Below, in pieces: positions 49,365-58,369 of a DNA stretch of 64,000 bases (positions are counted from its first letter, which is position 1; each line of letters opens with the position of its first letter). Made by a program: the position numbers and the translations under genes. The notes beneath the pieces are model-generated. The model did not search any database. It was not told where the DNA came from and saw nothing but the letters and a program-made list of their open reading frames with translations. This DNA is from an uncultured Cetobacterium sp. (GTDB lineage Bacteria; Fusobacteriota; Fusobacteriia; Fusobacteriales; Fusobacteriaceae): NCBI RefSeq assembly GCF_947072685.1, contig NZ_CAMTIK010000011.1, positions 1-64,000 on the forward strand, given 5' to 3'.

Positions 49365-50732
49365 ATGTTTGATACTATTGCTGCCATATCAACTCCTAGA
49401 GGAGAAGGTGGAATAGGAATTGTTAGAATGTCAGGAAGTGATGCCTTATGTATACTAACAAAAATATTTAAACCTATATCAAAAAAAGAAGTAAAAGAAT
49501 TAAAAAACTTTACTATAAACTATGGTCATCTATATGATGGTGAAACTTTAATTGATGAAGTTTTAGTATCTATAATGAAAGGGCCTAACACTTATACAAA
49601 AGAGGATATAGTTGAAATAAATTGTCATGGTGGGTTTTTAATAACAGAAAAAGTATTAGAACTGGTATTAAAAAGTGGTGCTAGAATTGCTGAGATAGGT
49701 GAATTTACAAGAAGAGCATTCATGAACGGTAGATTGGACCTAACTCAAGCGGAAGCTGTTATAGACCTAATTCACGGCAAGACAGATAAAAGTATCTCTT
49801 TATCTTTAAATCAACTGAGAGGTGATTTGAAAGAACAAATAGAGATCTTAAAAAAACAACTTTTGGATGTTTCAGCACATGTAAATGTAGTGCTAGATTA
49901 CCCTGAAGAGGGAATTGATGACCCATTACCAGATGATTTAGTTGATAACTTGCATAGTGTAATAAACACAACAGATACTTTAATCAAATCTTATAATAAA
50001 GGAAAAATGATTAAAGAGGGTGTAAAAACAGCTATAGTAGGAAAACCAAATGTAGGAAAATCTAGTTTATTAAACTCTGTTCTTAGAGAAGAGAGAGCTA
50101 TTGTAACACATGTAGCAGGAACAACTAGAGATATTATTGAAGAGGTTATCAATTTAAACGGAATTCCATTAGTTTTAGTTGATACAGCAGGAATAAGAAA
50201 TACAGATGACTTAGTTGAAAACATTGGAGTTGAAAAATCTAAAGAGTTAATAGATAAAGCTGATTTGATTTTATTTGTTGTAGATAACTCTAGAGAGTTA
50301 GACGATGAAGACATGAAAATTCATGAAAGAATTAATTCTGATAAAGTTATTGGTCTTATAAATAAAACAGATGTTGAATCTAAGCTTGATACGACACCAT
50401 TAACAAAAATAAAAAAATGGATTAAAATATCAGCATTAGAGAAAATTGGAATAGATGCAATGGAAGATGAAATTTACAAATATATTGTATCTGGACATGT
50501 TGAAGATAGTTCAGAAAAGTTAGTGATAACAAATGTGAGACATAAATCAGCATTAGAAAAGACAAAACAGGCTGTTGAAAATATATTTGAAACAATAGAC
50601 ATGGGGTTACCTATGGACTTGATTGCTGTGGATTTAAAAGAAGCGTTAGATTCATTGTCAGAAGTAACAGGAGAAATTAGTAATGAAGATTTGCTAGACC
50701 ACATCTTTAGTAATTTCTGTGTAGGGAAATAA
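49365..50732 (+). CDS. mnmE: tRNA modification GTPase MnmE
   Basis: 455 residues from the ATG at 49365; a GTG at 49356 belongs to the AGGGGTGAG ribosome binding site. N-terminal formyl-THF-binding domain ([22 protein letters not shown]), central GTPase domain inserted in a helical domain ([12 protein letters not shown] near 225, [10 protein letters not shown] near 273, NKTDVE near 340), and C-terminal CVGK with the catalytic Cys. With MnmG it makes the 5-carboxymethylaminomethyl group on wobble uridine. The family start and end are intact. Confidence 0.97.
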   Translation: MFDTIAAISTPRGEGGIGIVRMSGSDALCILTKIFKPISKKEVKELKNFTINYGHLYDGETLIDEVLVSIMKGPNTYTKEDIVEINCHGGFLITEKVLELVLKSGARIAEIGEFTRRAFMNGRLDLTQAEAVIDLIHGKTDKSISLSLNQLRGDLKEQIEILKKQLLDVSAHVNVVLDYPEEGIDDPLPDDLVDNLHSVINTTDTLIKSYNKGKMIKEGVKTAIVGKPNVGKSSLLNSVLREERAIVTHVAGTTRDIIEEVINLNGIPLVLVDTAGIRNTDDLVENIGVEKSKELIDKADLILFVVDNSRELDDEDMKIHERINSDKVIGLINKTDVESKLDTTPLTKIKKWIKISALEKIGIDAMEDEIYKYIVSGHVEDSSEKLVITNVRHKSALEKTKQAVENIFETIDMGLPMDLIAVDLKEALDSLSEVTGEISNEDLLDHIFSNFCVGK

Positions 50733-50739
50733 AGATATG

Positions 50740-50776
50740 TTAGCCACGGATTATTGTCTGTGGCTAATATTTTTTT
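50740..50776 (+). terminator. Terminator after mnmE
   Basis: TTAGCCACGGA-ttattg-TCTGTGGCTAA hairpin followed by TATTTTTTT, 8 bp after the mnmE stop. It ends the rpmH-mnmE block before mnmG. Confidence 0.9.
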
Positions 50777-50790
50777 GACATTTATTTTTA

Positions 50791-50808
50791 TGTATATGGA
50801 CAAAAATA
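50791..50808 (+). repeat. Iteron-like A repeat in the mnmG leader
   Basis: TGTATATGGACAAAAATA matches the first 18 bases of origin iterons A1/A2 at 16 positions and lies between the mnmE terminator and the mnmG start, in the same orientation as the origin copies. Confidence 0.45.
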
Positions 50809-50821
50809 AAGGAGAGAACAA

Positions 50822-52675
50822 ATGAGTTTTAAGTATGATGTAATTGTAGTTGGTGGAGGACATGCTGGAGTGGAAGCAGCATTAGCTAGTGCTAGATTAA
50901 ATAGAAAAACTTTACTTTTTACTTTGTGTTTAGATAATATTGGAATGATGTCTTGTAATCCTTCAATAGGTGGACCAGGAAAAAGTAATCTAGTAGCAGA
51001 AATAGATGTATTGGGTGGAGAAATGGGAAGACACACAGATCAGTACAATCTTCAGTTAAAACATTTAAATACTAGTAAAGGTCCTGCAGCAAGAATAACA
51101 AGAGGACAAGCAGATAAATTTTTGTATAGAACCAAAATGAAGTCTTTATTAGAAAAAACTGAAAATTTAGAAATAATGCAAGATAGTGTTGATGAAATAT
51201 TAGTTGAAAATGGAGAGATTAAAGGAGTAAAAACAGCACTGGGAATTGAATATCTATCAAAAGCAGTTGTTTTAGCAACAGGAACATTTTTACAAGGAAG
51301 AATTGTTATAGGAGATGTAAAATATCCTGCTGGAAGAATGGGAGAAAATTCTTCAGAAAAACTTTCTGAAAGCTTAAAAATTCATGGAATTATAATGGAG
51401 AGATATCAAACAGCAACTCCTCCAAGAATAGACAAAAGAACCGTTGATTTTTCGGTTATGAAGGCATTGTATGGAGAAGAACATCCGAGATATTTTTCAA
51501 TCTATACAGAGAAAGAGAAAAATAGTATTGTTCCAACGTGGCTAACACATACATCTGAAAAAACATTGGAAGTGACAAAGGAGCTGTTGAAATTTTCACC
51601 TATAGTTTCAGGAATTATTGAAACACATGGCCCAAGACATTGTCCGTCATTAGATAGAAAAGTTTTAAATTTTCCTGACAAATATGATCATCAAATATTT
51701 TTAGAATTAGAGTCAAGTGAATCAAATGAGCTGTACGTGAATGGATTGACAACTGCAATGCCACCATTTGCCCAAGAAGCTATGTTAAAAACAATAAAAG
51801 GACTTGAAAATGCAAAAATAATGAGATATGGTTATGCAGTAGAATATGATTATGCTCCAGCATCTCAATTGTATCCAAGTTTAGAAAGTAAAAAAATAAA
51901 AGGGCTTTATTTTGGAGGACAAATCAATGGAACTTCAGGATATGAGGAAGCTGCAACTCAAGGTTTCATAGCAGGAGTGAATGCTGCTAGAAAAACTTTT
52001 GATAAAGAGCCGGTTATATTTGATAGAAGTGAAGGATATATTGGAGTTTTAGTTGATGATATCATTCATAAAAAAACTCCGGAGCCCTATAGAGTTTTAC
52101 CATCAAGATCTGAATATAGATTGACTCTTAGATTTGATAATGGATTTATGAGATTATTAGATAAAGCCGAAGAGATAGGAATCGTTTCAAAAGAAAAGAT
52201 AGAATTTTTAAAAAAATCTAGAGAAAATGTATATAATGAAATCGAAAAAATAAAAGAAACAAAAGTAGCTATGAAGGATGCTAATGATATTCTTGAAAAA
52301 AAAGGAGCAATTCAAAGATTAACAAAAGGTGTTCAAGCAAATGAGTTGTTAAAATTTAAAGAAGTTTCTTACGATGATTTGGCAGAACTGCTTCATATAC
52401 CCGAGTATCCTGAATTTGTAAAAAATCAGATTGAAACTATGATAAAATATGAGATTTTTATAGAGAGAGAAAAGGAACAAATAGAAAGATTTAAAAAATT
52501 AGAGGCTTTATCTATTCCCAAAGAATTTGATTTTTGTCAGGTCACAGGAATATCAAATATTGCTAGAGCTGGATTAAATGATGTAAGACCACTATCTATT
52601 GGTGAGGCGTCTAGAATAAGTGGAGTGACAGGAAATGATATTGCATTACTACTTGCAACCTTAAAAAAACAATAG
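50822..52675 (+). CDS. mnmG: tRNA uridine-5-carboxymethylaminomethyl modification enzyme MnmG (GidA)
   Basis: 617 residues. FAD-binding VIVVGGGHAGVEAALASARL at the start, CNPSIGGPGKSNLVAEIDVLGGEMG near 45 (GidA signature), GYEEAATQGFIAGVNAA near 380, and the GidA C-terminal helical domain (YPEFVKNQIETMIKYE). It forms a complex with MnmE to modify wobble U34. It has an AAAGGAGAG ribosome binding site and probably its own promoter after the mnmE terminator. Confidence 0.97.
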   Translation: MSFKYDVIVVGGGHAGVEAALASARLNRKTLLFTLCLDNIGMMSCNPSIGGPGKSNLVAEIDVLGGEMGRHTDQYNLQLKHLNTSKGPAARITRGQADKFLYRTKMKSLLEKTENLEIMQDSVDEILVENGEIKGVKTALGIEYLSKAVVLATGTFLQGRIVIGDVKYPAGRMGENSSEKLSESLKIHGIIMERYQTATPPRIDKRTVDFSVMKALYGEEHPRYFSIYTEKEKNSIVPTWLTHTSEKTLEVTKELLKFSPIVSGIIETHGPRHCPSLDRKVLNFPDKYDHQIFLELESSESNELYVNGLTTAMPPFAQEAMLKTIKGLENAKIMRYGYAVEYDYAPASQLYPSLESKKIKGLYFGGQINGTSGYEEAATQGFIAGVNAARKTFDKEPVIFDRSEGYIGVLVDDIIHKKTPEPYRVLPSRSEYRLTLRFDNGFMRLLDKAEEIGIVSKEKIEFLKKSRENVYNEIEKIKETKVAMKDANDILEKKGAIQRLTKGVQANELLKFKEVSYDDLAELLHIPEYPEFVKNQIETMIKYEIFIEREKEQIERFKKLEALSIPKEFDFCQVTGISNIARAGLNDVRPLSIGEASRISGVTGNDIALLLATLKKQ

Positions 52676-52691
52676 TACTACGAACAGAAAT

Positions 52692-52739
52692 AAAAACTAT
52701 AAATAAAATGTTTAAAGCATTTATATTTATAGTTTTTTT
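52692..52739 (+). terminator. Terminator after mnmG
   Basis: AAAAACTATAAAT...ATTTATAGTTTTTTT, a 13-bp stem with T run, 17 bp after the mnmG stop. Confidence 0.85.
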
Positions 52740-52776
52740 GTTATTATATATCTATATTTTAAAATGGAGGAAAATT

Positions 52777-53592
52777 ATGATTATAAGTGATTACCATATA
52801 CATAGTGATTTTTCGGGAGATAGTGTTGAAAAATTAGAAAAAATAATCAATAGAGCAAAAGAATTAGAATTAAAAGAGATTGCAATAACAGATCATATGG
52901 ATTTAGATATAATTGATGGAAAAAATGGTTTAAACTTTATATTGGATTTAGATACTTATATTCCTAAATTACAAGAGTTAAAAGAAAGACATAAAAAACA
53001 GTTAGAAATAAAAATAGGAATGGAGTTTGGTATTCAAAAACATTTAGGAAAAAAAGCAAAAGAGATAATAGAAAAATATCCATTTGATTTTATAATTTCT
53101 TCAGTACATAGTGTGGATAGACTGTTATTAGACCAAAATACTTTTTGGGAAGACAAGAGTAGGGATGAGGCTCACGAAAAATATTTTTTTGAAATACTAA
53201 AAAGTATAGAAAGTTACAACAACTTCTGTGTTCAAGGACATCTTGATTTTATTACTAGATATGGTGCTCTTGACAAAAAAGGTTTTATAGACTATATAAA
53301 ATATAGTGATATAATCGATGAAATATTCAAAAAATTAATTGTAAAAAATAAAGGGATTGAAATAAATACATCAGGGATTAGATATATGGAGAATAGATTT
53401 TATCCTTCAGATAAATTAATTAAAAGATACTTTGAATTAGGTGGAGAGATTATAACGATAGGTTCAGATTCACATAAGGCATCGGATATAGGAAAAGATT
53501 TTAAAAGAGCTTACGATTTTTTGCAGAGTATAGGTGTAAGATACATATCTTCCTTTGATAGTATGGAAGCAAGTTTTAAAAAAATAAAATAG
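52777..53592 (+). CDS. PHP-domain phosphatase (histidinol-phosphatase HisJ-like)
   Basis: 271 residues from the ATG at 52777 (GGAGG ribosome binding site). PHP metal motifs: DYHIHSDFSGDS at the start, ITDHMDLD near 38, SVHSVD near 110, QGHLDFITRYG near 154, and IGSDSHKASDIG near 230. The family includes histidinol phosphatase (HisJ/HisK) and other phosphoesterases. No histidine genes are near, so the substrate is uncertain. It ends 20 bp before the pilin operon and may be part of that transcript. Confidence 0.85.
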   Translation: MIISDYHIHSDFSGDSVEKLEKIINRAKELELKEIAITDHMDLDIIDGKNGLNFILDLDTYIPKLQELKERHKKQLEIKIGMEFGIQKHLGKKAKEIIEKYPFDFIISSVHSVDRLLLDQNTFWEDKSRDEAHEKYFFEILKSIESYNNFCVQGHLDFITRYGALDKKGFIDYIKYSDIIDEIFKKLIVKNKGIEINTSGIRYMENRFYPSDKLIKRYFELGGEIITIGSDSHKASDIGKDFKRAYDFLQSIGVRYISSFDSMEASFKKIK

Positions 53593-53612
53593 TTTCTTAA
53601 AAGAAGGTGATT

Positions 53613-54179
53613 ATGAACAAAATAAAAAAAACAAAAGGACTAACTTTTTTGGAAACAATTATAACATTGGTAATTATATCTGGAGTTAGTTTTTTTTTAT
53701 TTATAAAAATATCAAAGGATAATGAAAAAAAAGATTTGGAAAAATCTAGAAGAATTTTTCAAGAACTATTTTTTAGATACTCAAGAAAATCTTTTTATGA
53801 GAATAAAATATTTAAAATAGACATTCATTTAGTTGATAAAAAAGTTGTGATTAAAACCTTCTCTAAAGATGTTTTGGAAGAGATAAAGTTGCCTCAAAAA
53901 ATAAAATATGAAATTATATATGGGAATATGAGACATAGAATTTTTAATATAGAGACAACAAAAAATGGAAATTTAAATAAGGCATTTACTTTATATAATT
54001 TTGGATATAAAGGAGATGTGCAAAATAGAATAGCTTTCTATGTTTTTCAAAAAGAAAAAATTTTAAAAATAAATACTTATTTAAATAATAATATAAAAAA
54101 TATAAATTACGAAAACATTTTAAATTATCACTACTCAGCAGATGGTCAAAATAGAATTGGTTGGATTGAGGAGGATTAA
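53613..54179 (+). CDS. Type IV pilin-like protein (first pseudopilin of the operon)
   Basis: 188 residues from the ATG at 53613; the upstream GTG is part of AGAAGGTGATT. The class III signal KKTKG|LTFLETIITLVII has the prepilin peptidase site after Gly and the Glu at mature position 5, followed by a 20-residue hydrophobic helix. The rest is a soluble domain with no family I can name; probably a minor (pseudo)pilin such as GspH-like. Confidence 0.8.
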   Translation: MNKIKKTKGLTFLETIITLVIISGVSFFLFIKISKDNEKKDLEKSRRIFQELFFRYSRKSFYENKIFKIDIHLVDKKVVIKTFSKDVLEEIKLPQKIKYEIIYGNMRHRIFNIETTKNGNLNKAFTLYNFGYKGDVQNRIAFYVFQKEKILKINTYLNNNIKNINYENILNYHYSADGQNRIGWIEED

Positions 54180-54183
54180 ATTG

Positions 54184-54333
54184 ATGAAAATGAAAAATTT
54201 AAAATTATTATTGTTGAGTATTATTTTAATTAAAGTTGTTGGTCATAATAATTTAAAAATTCAAAAACACATCAGGGTTTCGACTGAAAATTCTAAAAAT
54301 CAATTTAAAGTATTGAAGATAGAAAGGTTGTGA
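54184..54333 (+). CDS. Small hypothetical protein in the pilus operon
   Basis: 49 residues (ATG at 54184, GGAGG eight bases before). MKMKNLKLLLLSIILIKVVGH is a signal-peptide- or anchor-like helix; the tail is basic and ends where the ATPase gene begins. No family recognised. The excellent ribosome binding site and exact fit between the pilin and the ATPase gene speak for a real gene; it could be a small pilus-system membrane protein or a regulatory leader. Confidence 0.6.
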   Translation: MKMKNLKLLLLSIILIKVVGHNNLKIQKHIRVSTENSKNQFKVLKIERL

Positions 54334-54335
54334 AG

Positions 54336-55487
54336 ATGGAAGAGAATATTTATTTTAAAAGGGATATTTTAGAAATAAAAGATATAGAGGAAGAGAATTT
54401 ATATCAAGAGCATATTTTGAAATATATAAATGATTTAGTCCTCTATTCTTTAAAAAATGGTGGATCAGATATTCATTTTGAATCTCGAGAAAAAGATTTG
54501 AGGGTAAGAGTTAGAATAGACGGAACTTTAAAAGAATTTCAAGTTTTTAATAAATCGTTTGGAATAAAGATTTTATCCAAAATAAAAATTTTAACTGAAC
54601 TAGATATAGGGGAGAAAAGATTACCACAGGATGGAAGATTTAAAGGGAAATATGGAGAAGAAGAGATAGATTTTAGAGTTTCTTTTATCCCAACAATTTT
54701 TGGAGAAAAATGTGTAGTTAGAATTTTAATTAACAATGCTTCAAAATTAGACTTAAATACTTTAGGATTTAATAACCAAAATTTAAAAACTATTTATGAG
54801 GCAATTGAAAGAAAAAGTGGTTTATTACTATTTTGTGGACCGACAGGAAGTGGAAAGACAACAACTCTTTACTCCATAATAAATTATTTAAACAAAGAAG
54901 AGGTAAATATAGTGACAATAGAGGATCCAATAGAATATCAATTATTAGGAATTAATCAAATTCAGTGTAAATCAGAAATTGGTTTAAATTTTTCTACAAT
55001 CTTGAGAAGCGTGTTGCGACAGGATCCAGATATAATTTTAATTGGAGAGATTCGTGATTTTGAAACAGCTGAAATAGCTTTAATGGCTTCTTTAACGGGT
55101 CATTTAGTTTTAAGTACCCTACATACGAAAGATTCAATTTCTGCTATAGATAGATTGGTAGGATTTGGAATTGATAAATATACAATTGCCTCAGGTCTTT
55201 CTTTAGTTCAAAGTCAGAGATTAGTAAGAAAAATCTGTAAGATTTGTTTTGGTAAGGATATTAATTGTGAAAAATGTAATGATGGTTTTAAAGGCCGAGA
55301 AGCAGTAGAGGAGATTATATTTTTTAATGAAGAGATTAGAAAAATTTTAATCGAAGAAAACAGTAGTAAAAAATTAAAAGAATACTTAAAAAAAAATAAT
55401 TTTAAAAGCATTTTAGAAAATGGAAAAGAAAAAATAACAAAAAAAATAACGACAGAAAAAGAAATAATTAAAGAGTGTTCGATATGA
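54336..55487 (+). CDS. GspE/PilB-type assembly ATPase
   Basis: 383 residues from the ATG at 54336 (AGAAAGG before it; a GTG at 54330 would be too close). The N-terminal domain is short. Conserved features: GGSDIHFESREKDLRVRVRIDG near 46, Walker A GPTGSGKTTT near 167, Asp box ITIEDPIEYQL near 190, Walker B RQDPDIILIGEIRD near 228, and a four-cysteine zinc site CKICFGKDINCEKC near 300. It powers pilus or pseudopilus assembly. The usual N1 domain that docks to GspL/PilZ partners is missing. Confidence 0.93.
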   Translation: MEENIYFKRDILEIKDIEEENLYQEHILKYINDLVLYSLKNGGSDIHFESREKDLRVRVRIDGTLKEFQVFNKSFGIKILSKIKILTELDIGEKRLPQDGRFKGKYGEEEIDFRVSFIPTIFGEKCVVRILINNASKLDLNTLGFNNQNLKTIYEAIERKSGLLLFCGPTGSGKTTTLYSIINYLNKEEVNIVTIEDPIEYQLLGINQIQCKSEIGLNFSTILRSVLRQDPDIILIGEIRDFETAEIALMASLTGHLVLSTLHTKDSISAIDRLVGFGIDKYTIASGLSLVQSQRLVRKICKICFGKDINCEKCNDGFKGREAVEEIIFFNEEIRKILIEENSSKKLKEYLKKNNFKSILENGKEKITKKITTEKEIIKECSI

Positions 55488-56641
55488 ATATATACACCTA
55501 TCGAGGCTTTGATTCAACAAAACAAATATTTCAAGAATCTATTCTTGCTAAAGATAAAGTTGAGTTTGAAAATTATTTAAAAGTAGAAAATAAAAAATTA
55601 ATGCAAGTAGTGAGTATAAAAAAATTTAAAAAATTGAAAGAAAATGATTTGAAAAATTTTTATTTAAATTTAGGGCGACTTTTAAATGCAGGAATACCGA
55701 TAAAAAAAGCAATTGAATTTCAAAATGATTCTGTAACAAATATATACTTAAAAGCAAAATATAAAAAAATTTATGATAGATTGAATTTAGGTGAAGATGT
55801 TTTTAAAATATTAAAAGAGGAGGAGATGGTCAATGATGCAGAATTATTAATAGCATATGTAGCTAACAATATAGGAAAAATGAGTGAAGGATTTTTAAAA
55901 ATATCTCAATTAAAAGAAAAAAAACAAAAATTAAAAAAAGAGATACAAACAGCGTTATCGTATCCAATGTTTATTTTATTCGTATCGACAGTAATAATAA
56001 TATTTATATTTTATCTGATTGTTCCTAATTTTATATCGGTATATGAATCCTCACAAAAATCACTCCCAACTTTAACAAAAATAATTATAAATTTATATAG
56101 TATAACATCAAAATACTATCACTTCATACTAATATTTTTAACACTTTCAACAATTTTAACTTGTAAATATTTCAAAAAAAATAATTCATTACTAAAAATA
56201 CCCATTTTAAAATATTTTTTTATAGAAAAATATATAATAAATATTTTAGAAAACATTTCATTGTTATTAAAATCTGGAATCGGAATTGACAAAAGTATAG
56301 ATATCGTTTTGGATACTATAGAAAATAAGTATATCAATCAAAAATTTTTATCATTAAAAAATATAAAAAATGGAAAAAATCTATCCTCAATATTACTTAA
56401 TATTAAAGAGTTTTCTCAATTGGAAATAAATATGATAAAAGTGGGAGAAGAGAGTGGAAAAGTTCCTTCTATGTTAGAGGAGATTGCCAAATATAGACAG
56501 GAGAATTTGAATATAAGAATAAAAATATATCTTAATTTAGCAGAACCAATTTTATTATTGATAATAGGATTAATTATTAGTTGTTTTGTAATTGGATTGT
56601 ATCTTCCAATTTTAAATATGTCAGAAATAATTCAAATCTAG
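55484..56641 (+). CDS. GspF/PilC-type inner membrane platform protein
   Basis: 385 residues from the ATG at 55484, overlapping the ATPase stop by 4 bp (ATGA). Two GspF domains: the first near 60-165 (DLKNFYLNLGRLLNAGIPIKKAI), the second near 260-370 (LENISLLLKSGIGIDKSIDIV, then EINMIKVGEESGKVPSMLEEIA), and three membrane segments. It couples the ATPase to pilin extrusion. Confidence 0.93.
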   Translation: MNIYTYRGFDSTKQIFQESILAKDKVEFENYLKVENKKLMQVVSIKKFKKLKENDLKNFYLNLGRLLNAGIPIKKAIEFQNDSVTNIYLKAKYKKIYDRLNLGEDVFKILKEEEMVNDAELLIAYVANNIGKMSEGFLKISQLKEKKQKLKKEIQTALSYPMFILFVSTVIIIFIFYLIVPNFISVYESSQKSLPTLTKIIINLYSITSKYYHFILIFLTLSTILTCKYFKKNNSLLKIPILKYFFIEKYIINILENISLLLKSGIGIDKSIDIVLDTIENKYINQKFLSLKNIKNGKNLSSILLNIKEFSQLEINMIKVGEESGKVPSMLEEIAKYRQENLNIRIKIYLNLAEPILLLIIGLIISCFVIGLYLPILNMSEIIQI

Positions 56642-56649
56642 GAGGAAAT

Positions 56650-57096
56650 ATGAGAAAAGAAAAAGGATTTAGTGTTATTGAAATTGTTTTGGTACTGGGA
56701 GTTATTGGAATTTTAAGTAGTTTTATTGTTCCGAAAACAAGAGATTATTTAGCTATGGCAAAAGATTCAAAAGTTATAAATACTTTAAACAGTTTACGAA
56801 TGGCTTCGGAGAGTTATTATTTAGAAAAAGGAGAATATGCATTTGAAGGAGAAAATAAAACATTGGTAGATGCCTTACCTAATTTATCAAAATATATGAG
56901 AGATAGTTTGAAAGTTGAAAGTGATAAGATATTGTTAGAAATTGGGGGAAGTAAAAAAATGGAAGAAAGTGAAGAAAGTGTAGTCTACGGAGGAAAAGTA
57001 GAAGTGTATATAGACAATAATAAAGAAATCGTATTAAAACCTTTTGGTGAGGTTGGAAATTTTAATATGAGAGGAGAAGAATGGTCAAAAATGTAA
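56650..57096 (+). CDS. Major (pseudo)pilin, GspG/PilA-like
   Basis: 148 residues (ATG at 56650, AGGAGG before it). Prepilin cleavage site KEKG|FSVIEIVLVLGVIGILSS with Glu5, followed by the N-terminal helix and TLNSLRMASESYYLEKGEYAFEG, which resembles the start of GspG-type major pilins. An 18-bp stretch at 57005-57022 is identical to origin iteron A1/A2. It has the best ribosome binding site of the operon, consistent with high expression. Confidence 0.85.
   Translation: MRKEKGFSVIEIVLVLGVIGILSSFIVPKTRDYLAMAKDSKVINTLNSLRMASESYYLEKGEYAFEGENKTLVDALPNLSKYMRDSLKVESDKILLEIGGSKKMEESEESVVYGGKVEVYIDNNKEIVLKPFGEVGNFNMRGEEWSKM
57005..57022 (+). repeat. Exact iteron A1/A2 match inside a pilin gene
   Basis: TGTATATAGACAATAATA here equals the first 18 bases of iterons A1 and A2 at the origin. 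It encodes part of the pilin's YIDNNK stretch, so it may be either a real extra binding site or a coincidence. Confidence 0.4.
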
Positions 57097-57536
57097 TATA
57101 TATAGCTATTTACTTATGCTTTTTCTTGATAATTAAAAAAGATATAAAAGAAAAAATTATTCCAAATAAATACAATTTACTGCTGCTAATTTTGGGATGT
57201 TTGTTAGGTAAAATAGATTTAACACTTACAAAACAATTGCTTGGAGCTTGTGTATATTCATCGCCATTCATGCTTATTTATGGATATGGAAGTGATCTGT
57301 TAGAAAAAGAATGTCTTGGGTTTGGAGATGTTAAACTAGCCTTTTCTATAGGATCATTGATAGGATATAATGGGTTTTATGGAGTTTTAATATATTTAAA
57401 TTTAACATTTGTTGGAGCTTCATTATTTTATATTGGTTATTATATTTTGAAAAAAGAAAAAATATCTGAAATTGCTCTAGGGCCATTTTTAATTTTTGCA
57501 TATATATTTGAACAGTTTGGGAGTCTATATGTTTAA
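57081..57536 (+). CDS. Prepilin peptidase (A24 family), short form
   Basis: 151 residues, about five membrane helices. Catalytic aspartates are in KKDIKEKIIPNKYN near 21 and the GxGD motif LGFGDVKLAFSIG near 77. The N-terminal methyltransferase domain of PilD is absent, as in TapA/FlaK-like short forms. It cleaves the signals of the pilins encoded around it. Starts inside the pilin gene (16-bp overlap). Confidence 0.9.
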   Translation: MVKNVIYIAIYLCFFLIIKKDIKEKIIPNKYNLLLLILGCLLGKIDLTLTKQLLGACVYSSPFMLIYGYGSDLLEKECLGFGDVKLAFSIGSLIGYNGFYGVLIYLNLTFVGASLFYIGYYILKKEKISEIALGPFLIFAYIFEQFGSLYV

Positions 57537-57861
57537 AAATAAGGGAATAACGTTTATAGAAACACTTGTTTCTTTTGGGATAATTTTGGTTTTAATAAAC
57601 CCAATATATTATGGAACAATTATTTTAAAAAAAAATATGAATAGAATTGAAAGTTATCATATATTAGAAAATGATATGGAGAAAGCTAGAGCATTTTATA
57701 AAAGAAATGGGGTAGAAAGAGAGATGAAAACATTAGAAAAAAACTCTGAACTATCATTAAAAAAAATATTTTTAGAGAATGGATTAGATAAAATTGAGAT
57801 ATTGATAAAAAATAACAGTTTAGAGAGAAAGAGTGTAATATATGTATATAGACAAAAATAA
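57529..57861 (+). CDS. Minor pilin-like protein
   Basis: 110 residues from the ATG at 57529 (TTTGGGAG before it), overlapping the peptidase gene by 8 bp. Cleavage site KNKG|ITFIETLVSFGIILVL with Glu5. The small soluble domain is not recognisable; GspI-like in size and position. Confidence 0.8.
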   Translation: MFKNKGITFIETLVSFGIILVLINPIYYGTIILKKNMNRIESYHILENDMEKARAFYKRNGVEREMKTLEKNSELSLKKIFLENGLDKIEILIKNNSLERKSVIYVYRQK

Positions 57862-58369
57862 AGGGTTCTCTTTTATTGAAATAGTTCTCATGACAACATT
57901 ACTTTCAATCGTTTTTCAAAATTTATATTTATACTTAAATATTTTAAATAAAGAAAAAATTTTATATTCAAAAAAAATGTCTATAAAAATGAAGAGTGAT
58001 CCTATATTTATAAAGATTCAAAATTCTATATATGAATCATTAGACTATAAGATATATGAAAATTATAGACTTCCAAATCAAATAGATTATTCACAAAAAA
58101 GCAAAGATATTGGAAATATATTGATTATTGAAAAGTATTCTTTTATAGGCGAGGATAACTATAGAGATGCTGAAGTATATCATTTTAGTGATGGAGTTGT
58201 AAAAAGTGCTAGAGGTAAGATATCTTCAAAAAATATAGTCCTATTAGAATTAGATTCAATGGAGGATATTTTAAGAAAAATTAATTGTAAAATTTATTTA
58301 GAAGAATTTGGAATTGCGATAAGGGGAAATTTTTTAAATGAAGAATTCAAAAAAGATATTAAAAAATAG
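57842..58369 (+). CDS. Minor pilin-like protein (GspJ-like)
   Basis: 175 residues, overlapping the preceding gene by 20 bp. Cleavage site KNKG|FSFIEIVLMTTLLSIV with Glu5; size and order (after a short pilin, before a GspK-like one) suggest GspJ/PilW-like minor pilin. Its first bases (57843-57860) match origin iteron A1 at 17 of 18 positions. Confidence 0.78.
   Translation: MYIDKNKGFSFIEIVLMTTLLSIVFQNLYLYLNILNKEKILYSKKMSIKMKSDPIFIKIQNSIYESLDYKIYENYRLPNQIDYSQKSKDIGNILIIEKYSFIGEDNYRDAEVYHFSDGVVKSARGKISSKNIVLLELDSMEDILRKINCKIYLEEFGIAIRGNFLNEEFKKDIKK
57843..57860 (+). repeat. Iteron-like A repeat at a pilin gene start
   Basis: TGTATATAGACAAAAATA differs at one base from the first 18 bases of iterons A1/A2. 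It overlaps the start codon region of a minor pilin gene. Confidence 0.35.
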
